Assembly (NCBI RefSeq): GCF_003545695.1
Contig: NZ_QUZZ01000004.1
Span: 1-64,000, forward strand
Reading direction: 5' to 3'
DNA: 64,000 bases
DNA from: Taibaiella helva
GTDB lineage: Bacteria > Bacteroidota > Bacteroidia > Chitinophagales > Chitinophagaceae
The notes below the pieces were generated by a model. The model saw nothing but the letters and a program-made list of their open reading frames with translations, was not told where the DNA came from and made no database searches. This document shows, piece after piece, positions 36,348 through 43,604 of the stretch. Every line of letters starts with the position of its first letter. Positions within the stretch are counted from its first letter, which is position 1. Both the position numbers and the translations under genes were made by a program.

Positions 36348-36355
36348 TATTTTTG
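36348..36355 (+). promoter_or_regulatory. -7 element of the ketosynthase-like gene
   Basis: TATTTTTG matches the -7 consensus, with 12 nt to the ATG at 36368. A second consensus box, TAATTTTG, lies upstream at 36315-36322, so two start sites are possible. Confidence 0.55.
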
Positions 36356-36367
36356 ACGCCTATTTCA

Positions 36368-37306
36368 ATGAAAATGTACATCAACCGATTTTGCAGCATC
36401 AGCCCTGCGGGCATCCTTACACAGGACACCCCGGTAGCGGCACTTCAGCAACCGGCGCGGGGCAAAGCCGCCTGCATCGAGCCCGATTACAAGGAGTTGA
36501 TCGCCCCCATGCAGCTGCGCCGCATGACCAAACCGGTGCGCACAGGTGTGGCAGCCGCAAAGCTTTGCCTGGGTGAGGTATTGCCGGATGCGATCCACGT
36601 GGGCACGGCCTACGGCATGCTGCAGGATTCGGAAAATTTCCTGCAAAAGATGATCGTGCAGGAAGAGCAGACCCTTAACCCCACAGCCTTTATCCAATCG
36701 ACGCACAATACAGTATCCGGGCAGATCGCTTTATCGCTGGCCTGTACTGCCCACAACATGACCTATGTGCACAAAGCGCATTCCTTTGAGAGTGCCTTGC
36801 TCGATGCGGCGCTGATGCTGGCCGAGCGGCCGGAAGCTACAGTGCTGGCCGGCGCTGTAGACGAATGCACGGATACCAGCTACGCGATACTCGAACGCTT
36901 TGGCAAATACACCGCTGCCGATATTGCCGGCGAAGGCGCTGCCTTTTTTTCTTTATCTGCCCGCAGGACACAAGACACGCTGGCACAGCTCAGAGCATTC
37001 GACATGTTCTCCGCTGCTGATGAAAAGACCGTTGCTGCATCATTGGAACAGTTCCTGCAACAACATGAGCTTCCTGTCGCAGACAACGATCTCCTGCTAC
37101 TGAATGCGCCGGGGTCCGACCGTTCCGGCGGCCCTTTCCGGGACCTGGAAACGATAACCTACAACCAATACTGTGGCGCTTATCCTACGGCATCTTCCTT
37201 TGGCCTGGCATTCGGCATTGCGCTGCTGAAAACCGCAACCACCCGGCGCTGCTGGATACTGAGCGGCTGGGGACAGCACTACAGCGTCCATTGCCTGGAG
37301 CGCTGA
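36368..37306 (+). CDS. Beta-ketoacyl synthase-like protein lacking the active-site cysteine
   Basis: A 312-residue thiolase-fold protein, shorter than FabF-type synthases (about 410). STHNTVSGQIALSLACTAHN and YVHKAHSFESALLDA align with the nucleophile region of ketosynthases, but the cysteine position holds H138 (KAHSFES). Chain-length-factor-like partners in flexirubin and aryl polyene pathways share this trait (family knowledge). AGAVDECTD and AGEGAAFF are also conserved family text. A condensing role alone is unlikely; it would act as a partner subunit. No other polyene or dialkylresorcinol genes are visible, so this is an isolated copy. Confidence 0.75.
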   Translation: MKMYINRFCSISPAGILTQDTPVAALQQPARGKAACIEPDYKELIAPMQLRRMTKPVRTGVAAAKLCLGEVLPDAIHVGTAYGMLQDSENFLQKMIVQEEQTLNPTAFIQSTHNTVSGQIALSLACTAHNMTYVHKAHSFESALLDAALMLAERPEATVLAGAVDECTDTSYAILERFGKYTAADIAGEGAAFFSLSARRTQDTLAQLRAFDMFSAADEKTVAASLEQFLQQHELPVADNDLLLLNAPGSDRSGGPFRDLETITYNQYCGAYPTASSFGLAFGIALLKTATTRRCWILSGWGQHYSVHCLER

Positions 37307-37362
37307 ACATAAGTGTGGCCCCATCTTTCAGACAGGGCCACGGTACAAGTAGGATCGGGAAA

Positions 37363-37935
37363 TTACTTATTGACATTTACAGTAGGCCATGCCGGCTTAA
37401 AGCTGTGCTGCCAGTCCTGCCAGGGGGTTGACTTGTGGTTGTTGCCGCCCAGGTATTTCAGGATGCTTTCCATCTGGAAGATCTCCAGGTAACCAGGCAT
37501 CGGCTGCGCATTCTCAAAGTTCTCATCCATAAAGACGGTAGTGGGATAAGAGAGACGGCCCTGCAGCAACTGCACGGCCAGCTCATTCACTCTTTTCTGA
37601 GCGGAGTATTCCCATTTCTTACCCTGGAAGGTTACGGCATTGCGCTGCTCGGCATCGAACTTAACTGCGTAGTAATGCTCGTTCACGTAACGGATCAACG
37701 AATCGTTGCTGTAGGTCTTTTTGTCCATCACCTTACACCAGCCGCACCAGCCGGTATACACATCGATCAGCACTTTTTTCGGATGCTGCTTCATTTTGGC
37801 TTCCGCCTCTTCAAAGCTGATCCAATGGATCTCTTTGGCGTCTTTGCTGTTATCGGCGCCGTCCGTTTTATCTGTAGCGCAGGCAGCCTGGGAAAAAGCG
37901 AACAGGATGCCCAGCAGCGAAAGTATCTTTTTCAT
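37363..37935 (-). CDS. Exported thioredoxin-fold protein (DUF255/thiol reductase type)
   Basis: A 190-residue exported protein. A possible lipobox SQAAC follows the signal peptide. The active site is a CxxC, C64-GW-C67, in YTGWCGWCKVMDKKTY, and a cis-proline region SYPTTVFMD follows. The sequence resembles thioredoxin-fold proteins that couple to DsbD-type electron donors or protein repair in the envelope. The gene is single, convergent with the ketosynthase-like gene (a 7-bp hairpin lies between) and divergent from ubiX. Confidence 0.85.
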   Translation of the reverse strand: MKKILSLLGILFAFSQAACATDKTDGADNSKDAKEIHWISFEEAEAKMKQHPKKVLIDVYTGWCGWCKVMDKKTYSNDSLIRYVNEHYYAVKFDAEQRNAVTFQGKKWEYSAQKRVNELAVQLLQGRLSYPTTVFMDENFENAQPMPGYLEIFQMESILKYLGGNNHKSTPWQDWQHSFKPAWPTVNVNK

Positions 37936-38055
37936 GAACTCTTCTTTGGATGATTAAAATAGGGATATCTTTTAAGACAGGTGCTTTTCAATTAAAGTTA
38001 GCACCGGCGTCCGGTATCCCGGCCAATAAGTATGCAATTTACTGATTAGAAGGCT

Positions 38056-38063
38056 TAGTTTTG
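38056..38063 (+). promoter_or_regulatory. -7 element of the ubiX operon
   Basis: TAGTTTTG matches TAnnTTTG with 25 nt to the ubiX ATG, and lies in the 153-bp divergent gap. Confidence 0.5.
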
Positions 38064-38088
38064 CCATCTTAACAATATAAAAGCGAAG

Positions 38089-38643
38089 ATGAAAATAGCG
38101 GTAGCCATTACCGGCGCGAGCGGCTCGATCTATGTGCAGCAGCTGCTACATAAGCTGGACCTCCTGAAGGACCAGATCACCGAAGTAGGGATCGTGTGGA
38201 GCGACAATGCCAAAACAGTATGGGAAGAAGAGCTGGGCAATAAAGATTATGATCAGTTTCCTTTTAAAGTATGGGCTAAAAATGATTTCTATGCCCCCTT
38301 TGCTTCCGGCAGCGCCGACTACCAGGCGCTGATCATTTGTCCCTGCAGTATGGGTACCCTGGGCCGGATCGCCGGCGGCATCAGCGACAACCTCATTACC
38401 CGCGCTGCAGATGTGATGCTGAAGGAAAGGAGAAAGCTGATCTGCATGATCCGCGAGATGCCCTACAGCCTGGTCCACATCAACAATATGAAAACCGTAA
38501 CCGAAGCCGGCGGTATCATTTGTCCTGCTTCACCCTCTTTTTATCACAAACCCCAATCCCTGGAAGAAGCGACCCAAACCGTTGTCGACAGGCTGATCAA
38601 CCTGGCCGGCCTGCAAGCCGGGGGCTTCCGATGGGGACAATAA
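38089..38643 (+). CDS. ubiX: UbiX-family flavin prenyltransferase
   Basis: A 184-residue flavoprotein that joins a dimethylallyl group to FMN to make the prenyl-FMN cofactor of UbiD decarboxylases. AITGASGSIYVQQL is the flavin phosphate loop, CPCSMGTLGRIAGGISDNLITRAADV the conserved core, and MIREMPYSLVHINNM the prenyl-phosphate-binding region. A UbiD gene is not in the window. It heads a likely operon with the next acetyltransferase, M42 peptidase and DUF4240 genes (gaps 13, 38 and 18 bp). Confidence 0.95.
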   Translation: MKIAVAITGASGSIYVQQLLHKLDLLKDQITEVGIVWSDNAKTVWEEELGNKDYDQFPFKVWAKNDFYAPFASGSADYQALIICPCSMGTLGRIAGGISDNLITRAADVMLKERRKLICMIREMPYSLVHINNMKTVTEAGGIICPASPSFYHKPQSLEEATQTVVDRLINLAGLQAGGFRWGQ

Positions 38644-38656
38644 AAAAACCTCTTTG

Positions 38657-39490
38657 ATGGAGATCCGCAATTTAAAAGATACAGCGCTCGCCGATATCGT
38701 AGCGAGCATTGCCGAGGCATTCGCTGATTATTTTGTTCCTATTTCTGCCAATGTTACTTATTGGCAAAAACGGCTGGAAGCCGCCAGAGTTGACTTTTCC
38801 AGGTCCTACGGCCTGTTTGACAAGGACCGGCTGGCGGGCTTTATCCTCAATGGCATCGATATGCTGCAGGGACAACTAACGGCATTCAATACCGGCACCG
38901 GTGTGCTGGCAGCAGCACGCGGACATAAAGTCGTAGACCAGCTGTATGCCTATGCGCTTCCGCTATTGCGCGAGAGCGGCATTACCTTGTGCAGCCTGGA
39001 AGTGATCGATCGGAACGAAAGAGCCATTCATGTGTACGAACGCATCGGGTTTAGCATACACAAGAAGCTGCACTGTTTCAGGGGCCGGCTGCAAGTTGGC
39101 GCTACAGGTGTACAGGCCAGCCGCGTGCCTTTTGCCGCTATAGCAGATGCAGCACTCCCCTGCGACGCTTTTTATTCCTGGGACAATACCGCAGCGGCCG
39201 TGCAGGCGGCTGGCGACAGGTACCATTGCTATACCTTGGAACAGGAAGAAAAAACGATCGGCTATTGTATTCATAACCCGGAAACAGGGCACCTGATCCA
39301 GTTTGAAGCAACTACCGGCAACCCGGACGACTGGCAGCCGCTATTGACCGGCATTGCGACAATCGCGCCGGAAGTCAGGATCAACAATGTAGATGGCAGC
39401 CGCAAAACGCTGCTTGAAGCCCTTAACGCTGCCGGCCTGGAAAACTTCCTGGACCAATATGAAATGCGGATGCCCCTTGCCGGCTCCTGA
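38657..39490 (+). CDS. Two-part GNAT-like acetyltransferase
   Basis: A 277-residue protein. The N-terminal half (about 1-145) is a GNAT fold: AEAFADYFVPISANVTYW, LAGFILNGID, the acetyl-CoA loop region VLAAARGHKVVDQLYAYAL and LEVIDRNERAIHVYERIGF. The second half (about 150-275) looks like a degenerate GNAT or sterol-carrier-like domain (YCIHNPETGHL). The ATG at 38657 follows a TTG by one codon and is preferred. Substrate unknown. Confidence 0.82.
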   Translation: MEIRNLKDTALADIVASIAEAFADYFVPISANVTYWQKRLEAARVDFSRSYGLFDKDRLAGFILNGIDMLQGQLTAFNTGTGVLAAARGHKVVDQLYAYALPLLRESGITLCSLEVIDRNERAIHVYERIGFSIHKKLHCFRGRLQVGATGVQASRVPFAAIADAALPCDAFYSWDNTAAAVQAAGDRYHCYTLEQEEKTIGYCIHNPETGHLIQFEATTGNPDDWQPLLTGIATIAPEVRINNVDGSRKTLLEALNAAGLENFLDQYEMRMPLAGS

Positions 39491-39528
39491 GAATGATTTA
39501 ACTTGCCCGGATAAAAAAGAAAACCGAT

Positions 39529-40641
39529 ATGGCTAAAAAAGAGCAGAAGGAAAGAAAACATATTCCTGTAGTCAATAAAAAGTCGCTGGCTTTTTTTGAA
39601 AGATACATCAACAACGCGGCGCCGACAGGCTTTGAAGCCGAAGGGCAGAAGCTGTGGCTGGATTATATCCGCCCTTATATCGACGAGCACTATGTCGACA
39701 ATTATGGTACTGCTGTGGGCATCATCAATCCCAAGGCAAAATACAAGGTAGTGATCGAAGCTCACGCCGATGAGATTTCCTGGTTTGTGAATTATATTAC
39801 CAGCGATGGCCTTATCTATGTGATCCGCAATGGCGGCTCCGACCATATGATAGCCCCTTCCAAAAGGGTGAATATCCATACCGATAAAGGCATTGTCAAA
39901 GCCGTATTCGGCTGGCCGGCGATCCATACCCGCAGCGGAGAGAAAGAGGAAACCCCCAAAGTGAAGAATATCTTTCTCGATTGCGGCTGCACTTCCAAGG
40001 AGGAAGTAGAAGCGCTGGGTATTCATGTCGGCTGTGTGATCACTTATGAAGATGAGTTCATGGTGCTGAACGACCGCTATTATGTAGGCCGTGCGCTCGA
40101 CAACCGCGCCGGCGGCTTTATGATCGCAGAAGTTGCCCGCCTGCTGCATGAAAACAAAAAGAAGCTTCCTTTCGGCTTATACATCGTCAACTCCGTACAG
40201 GAAGAAATTGGCCTTCGGGGCGCAGAGATGATCGCAGAGTACATACAGCCCAATGTCGCTATCGTTACCGACGTAACCCACGATACATCTACGCCTATGA
40301 TCAGCAAGGTAAGCGAAGGGGATCTCGCTTGTGGCAAAGGCCCTGTAGTAACCTATGCACCGGCCGTGCAGAACAACCTGAACCGCCTCATCATCAAAAC
40401 AGCGGAGGACAATAAGATCCCCTTCCAGCGGTCGGCCTCTTCGCGCTCTACCGGCACCGACACTGATGCCTTTGCCTATTCCAATGCAGGCGTGCCCTCG
40501 GCGCTTATTTCCCTGCCGCTGCGCTATATGCACACGACCGTGGAAATGGTGCACAAGGAAGATGTTGATAATGTGATCCACCTGATCTACAACAGCCTGC
40601 TCAACATTAAGGATGGTCATGATTTCCGTTATATTCAATAA
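39529..40641 (+). CDS. M42 family metalloaminopeptidase
   Basis: A 370-residue cytoplasmic dinuclear zinc/cobalt peptidase (glutamyl aminopeptidase/TET type). Metal and catalytic residues are visible: H79 and D81 (EAHADE), D191 (RALDNRAGG), E225-E226 (SVQEEIGLRG), D248 (VTDVTHD) and a late histidine in LRYMHTTVEMVH. STGTDTDAFAYS is the conserved linker. It should trim peptides from the N-terminus as a large oligomer. Confidence 0.94.
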   Translation: MAKKEQKERKHIPVVNKKSLAFFERYINNAAPTGFEAEGQKLWLDYIRPYIDEHYVDNYGTAVGIINPKAKYKVVIEAHADEISWFVNYITSDGLIYVIRNGGSDHMIAPSKRVNIHTDKGIVKAVFGWPAIHTRSGEKEETPKVKNIFLDCGCTSKEEVEALGIHVGCVITYEDEFMVLNDRYYVGRALDNRAGGFMIAEVARLLHENKKKLPFGLYIVNSVQEEIGLRGAEMIAEYIQPNVAIVTDVTHDTSTPMISKVSEGDLACGKGPVVTYAPAVQNNLNRLIIKTAEDNKIPFQRSASSRSTGTDTDAFAYSNAGVPSALISLPLRYMHTTVEMVHKEDVDNVIHLIYNSLLNIKDGHDFRYIQ

Positions 40642-40659
40642 TATTTTCAGCCCGACGGT

Positions 40660-41226
40660 ATGAACGAACAAATTTTCTGGCAGCTGATCGATAAAGCCCG
40701 TGCTGCCCGCAACAGCAATTTTGAGACCCAATGTGTTACCCTTACGGAGCTGCTGATCCCCTATTCCGCCGAGGACATTATTGCCTTTGAGCACATCCTG
40801 CGCGAAAAGATCGAGGAAGCTTCTACCTGGCCTATCATGGCGGCAACCTTCGTGGTCTGCAGCTTTATTTCCGACGATACTTACGAAGACTTCCGTGCCT
40901 GGATGGTCGGACAGGGCAAAGAGCATTTCTATAAGATACTCGCAGATCCCAACGTGATCTGCGATATCCTTTTGCCCAAAGAAGCACGCGACCTGGGCGG
41001 TGAGTACATGCTATTCGTTGCGGCCAATGCCTGGCTGGAAAAGCTGGACAAAGACAATGAAGATGAGTTTTATGAGCTGATCGACCATCCGGAAGAAAAG
41101 GTGATCGAGCAGCGCTGGCCCGAGACCAAGGAGGAATACCGCAAGCTGTTCCCCCGCCTGTACGATACCTTCTGGAATGAAGATCGTATACAGGAAAGGC
41201 TTTCGGAGGCTGAAGAAGAAGAATAG
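40660..41226 (+). CDS. DUF4240 domain protein
   Basis: A 188-residue acidic soluble protein. FWQLIDKARA, FEHILREKI, FVVCSFISDDTYEDFRAWMV and the VANAWLEKL-like segment (AANAWLEKL) match DUF4240, a family of unknown function also found beside contact-toxin immunity genes. No toxin is recognisable nearby. It is the last gene of the ubiX group and is followed by a strong double hairpin. Confidence 0.85.
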   Translation: MNEQIFWQLIDKARAARNSNFETQCVTLTELLIPYSAEDIIAFEHILREKIEEASTWPIMAATFVVCSFISDDTYEDFRAWMVGQGKEHFYKILADPNVICDILLPKEARDLGGEYMLFVAANAWLEKLDKDNEDEFYELIDHPEEKVIEQRWPETKEEYRKLFPRLYDTFWNEDRIQERLSEAEEEE

Positions 41227-41235
41227 ACGGCTTAC

Positions 41236-41259
41236 CGGCAGCCCGTTAACGGGCTGCCG
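41236..41259. repeat. Perfect 24-bp palindrome
   Basis: CGGCAGCCCGTT is followed directly by its reverse complement AACGGGCTGCCG, with no spacer. It lies 9 bp after the DUF4240 stop and just before the terminator, so it may be part of the transcript-end structure or a short intergenic repeat. Confidence 0.75.
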
Positions 41260-41264
41260 CAGCT

Positions 41265-41296
41265 AAAGAGCCGCAGACAAACCTGCGGCTCTTTTT
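41265..41296 (+). terminator. Rho-independent terminator of the ubiX group
   Basis: AAAGAGCCGCAG (41265-41276) pairs perfectly with CTGCGGCTCTTT (41283-41294) across a 6-nt loop and ends in T residues. Confidence 0.92.
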
Positions 41297-41309
41297 CAAT
41301 CAAAACAAT

Positions 41310-41813
41310 ATGAACCATATATTCCATTACAGCATCAGGAAGCTGGACCTTACCGACCTGGAAGCTTATAAGCGGCTTCGCCTCGAAGCCTTGGAGCAGG
41401 AGTCCTCCGTGTTCAGCAGTACTTACGAACGGGAGGCTGCCTTTGCAACCGGTGATTGGGAACAAAGGCTGAACAACCCGCAATCGGCTTCTTTCGGTCT
41501 GTTCCACGACCAGGAGCTGGTAGGTATCACCGGCATTGTCATTACTGATCCCGGCAAATGCGAAGCGACGCTTGTCGCCTCTTACATCCGGAAGCACCAC
41601 CGTGGCAAAGGACTATCTGCGCTGCTGTACCGGGAACGGATCGCCTGGGCCAGGGATATAGGGCTGAAGCAGATCATCGTCTCCCATCGCGGGGGCAATG
41701 AAGCCTCCCGGCGGGCGAATCAACACTTCGGCTTCCGGTTCACGCATGAAGAAATGATGCAATGGCCAGACGGCGTCATAGCGGCCAATGTGTATTACCA
41801 GCTCGACCTTTGA
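41310..41813 (+). CDS. GNAT family N-acetyltransferase
   Basis: A 167-residue single-domain GNAT. It opens YSIRKLDLTDLEAYKRLRLEAL, then has the acetyl-CoA loop IRKHHRGKGLSALLYRERIAWA and the ending NEASRRANQHFGF. Substrate unknown. It begins 14 bp after a strong terminator and lies alone. Confidence 0.9.
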   Translation: MNHIFHYSIRKLDLTDLEAYKRLRLEALEQESSVFSSTYEREAAFATGDWEQRLNNPQSASFGLFHDQELVGITGIVITDPGKCEATLVASYIRKHHRGKGLSALLYRERIAWARDIGLKQIIVSHRGGNEASRRANQHFGFRFTHEEMMQWPDGVIAANVYYQLDL

Positions 41814-41984
41814 CACGACAGATGCTCATGCAACGCTCGTCCCGAACTTACACTTCCATAAGGTAATTGTATTATTTTTATGATCTGCCTTACCTGGCAC
41901 CCTGAGATACCGGCAGAGCTTTATTATTATTGTACCTGAATAATGCTCTTGCCGGAATACCAGTTAAAAAATCCGGGATAAAAA

Positions 41985-42518
41985 ATGCCCCCTATGCAGA
42001 TTACCGAAGCCGCTGCGATGCTGCGATGCCCGTTGCTGGAACAATACGGCGCGCCCGTGCGCTGGGCCGATCTTGGTTGCGGCAGCGGTGTGTTTACCAG
42101 GGCCCTGGCTATGCTGCTTCCTCCCGGCAGCAGCATTTATGCTGTCGACAGAGCAGCATCCTGGTCCGACCCCGGCGACTTGCCGGTAACCATTCATTTC
42201 CTGCTGGAAGACTTTGAAACGGCCAGCCTGGATCTGCCACCGCTGGATGGTATCCTGATGGCGAATGCCCTGCATTACGTACGCCGGCAGGACGCTTTCC
42301 TGGCCAGGATCAGGCAGCACCTGGCGCCTGATGGCGCTTTTCTCATGGTGGAATACGACACAGATAAACCCGTACAGACCTGGGTGCCCTATCCCATCAG
42401 CTTCGCATCTTTAAGCAAGCTCTTCCGGGGGCAGGGCTTTGCCCGGATAAGTAAGCTGCAGGAACGTCCTTCCGTTTACCGGAGCGGCAAACTGTACAGC
42501 GCTTTGCTGCAACACTGA
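41985..42518 (+). CDS. Class I SAM-dependent methyltransferase
   Basis: A 177-residue small-molecule-type methyltransferase. Motif I is WADLGCGSGVFTRALA, followed by YAVDR for the ribose-binding acid, LDGILMANALHYV, and HLAPDGAFLMVEYD. The C-terminus is short, without an extra domain. Two methionines (41985 and 41994) could start it. The bestrophin gene follows after 27 bp. Confidence 0.88.
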   Translation: MPPMQITEAAAMLRCPLLEQYGAPVRWADLGCGSGVFTRALAMLLPPGSSIYAVDRAASWSDPGDLPVTIHFLLEDFETASLDLPPLDGILMANALHYVRRQDAFLARIRQHLAPDGAFLMVEYDTDKPVQTWVPYPISFASLSKLFRGQGFARISKLQERPSVYRSGKLYSALLQH

Positions 42519-42545
42519 AACCCTTAATCTTTAATATACGCGCCT

Positions 42546-43562
42546 ATGCATGCCGGTCAACGTTACACGCTTAAAGAATTCCTGCTCTGGACACGGAGAG
42601 ACATTTACATCCTGATCGCATTCGCTACGCTTCCTACAGCCCTGCTTTTCTTTTTCCACTGGCAATGGCTGGCTATACCCTGGGTACCGATCGCGCTGGT
42701 CGGAACGGCGGCCGCTTTCATTGTCGGCTTCAGGAATACGCAGACTTATAACCGCCTGTGGGAGGCACGGCAGATCTATGGCGCGATCGTCAATACCAGC
42801 CGCGCCTGGGGCATGCTGGTCAAAGACAATATCGGTATCCCTGGCACAGATCCCCAGCCTGGCATACACCAGCAGATGATCTACCGGCACATTGCCTGGC
42901 TTACTGCGCTCCGCTATCAGTTGAGGGAAAACAGGGCTTGGGAAAACGCGCGCAGCAAGCCTTCGTATATCGAATATGGCCGGCTGTACCGTGTCGAAGA
43001 ATGGGAAACCAGGTTGGATGAGGCATTGAAGCCTTTCCTTTCGGAAGAAGACCTGCACTATGTGCTGAGCCGGAAGAATCGGGCCACACATATTATCGGG
43101 CTACAATCGGCGCAGCTGAAGGCGTTGAAATCCCAGGGACATATCGACCCGCTGGATTATGTCGAGCTGGAGCAGCTATTGGTCAACCTTTATGAGCAGC
43201 AAGGCAAATGCGAGCGCCTGAAGAATTTCCCCTATCCCCGGCAGTTTGCTACCATCAACCAGATGTTCATCCGGCTTTTCGTATGCCTGATCCCTTTCGG
43301 CACCTTGGGCGAGTTCAGCAAGCTGAGCGATAAGCTGGGCAGCTGGATCATATGGCTGGCCATACCTTTCTCTGTCATCATTTCCTGGGTGTTTATGGCT
43401 ATGGAAAAGATCGGGGAGAGTACCGAAAATCCCTTTGAGGGCAGCGCCAACGATGTACCGGTTACCGCGATGAGCCGTACCATAGAGATCGATCTGCGCG
43501 AAATGCTGGGCGAGCAGGACCTTCCTCCTGCACTTGCTCCGGTCAACAATATACTGATGTAA
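42546..43562 (+). CDS. Bestrophin-family anion channel (RFP-TM/UPF0187)
   Basis: A 338-residue membrane protein. The membrane segments at about 19-38, 43-62, 235-255 and 258-282, and the conserved VGFRNTQTYNRLWEARQIYG plus NTSRAWG, identify bestrophin-type channels. Late in the protein the acidic gate text ENPFEGSANDVPVTAMSRTIEIDLREMLGE is the bacterial counterpart of the bestrophin calcium-clasp region. It should conduct anions or small ions across the inner membrane. A shared bidirectional hairpin separates it from convergent tex. Confidence 0.9.
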   Translation: MHAGQRYTLKEFLLWTRRDIYILIAFATLPTALLFFFHWQWLAIPWVPIALVGTAAAFIVGFRNTQTYNRLWEARQIYGAIVNTSRAWGMLVKDNIGIPGTDPQPGIHQQMIYRHIAWLTALRYQLRENRAWENARSKPSYIEYGRLYRVEEWETRLDEALKPFLSEEDLHYVLSRKNRATHIIGLQSAQLKALKSQGHIDPLDYVELEQLLVNLYEQQGKCERLKNFPYPRQFATINQMFIRLFVCLIPFGTLGEFSKLSDKLGSWIIWLAIPFSVIISWVFMAMEKIGESTENPFEGSANDVPVTAMSRTIEIDLREMLGEQDLPPALAPVNNILM

Positions 43563-43604
43563 AAAAGGAGAAGTCAAGTTATAAAACCTGACCTCTCCTT
43601 TTTT
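43561..43604. terminator. Bidirectional terminator between bestrophin gene and tex
   Basis: AAAAAAGGAGAAGTCA (43561-43576) pairs with TGACCTCTCCTTTTTT (43589-43604), 16 bp with one A-C mismatch that becomes G-U on the other strand. A and T runs at the two ends let it work in both directions. It overlaps the last base of the bestrophin stop codon and the tex stop codon. Confidence 0.85.

Noticed and set aside
37315-37341. Hairpin GTGGCCC/GGGCCAC between convergent genes as a terminator
   Set aside because: Stem of only 7 bp with a 13-nt loop and no T tract on either strand; too weak to list as a feature.
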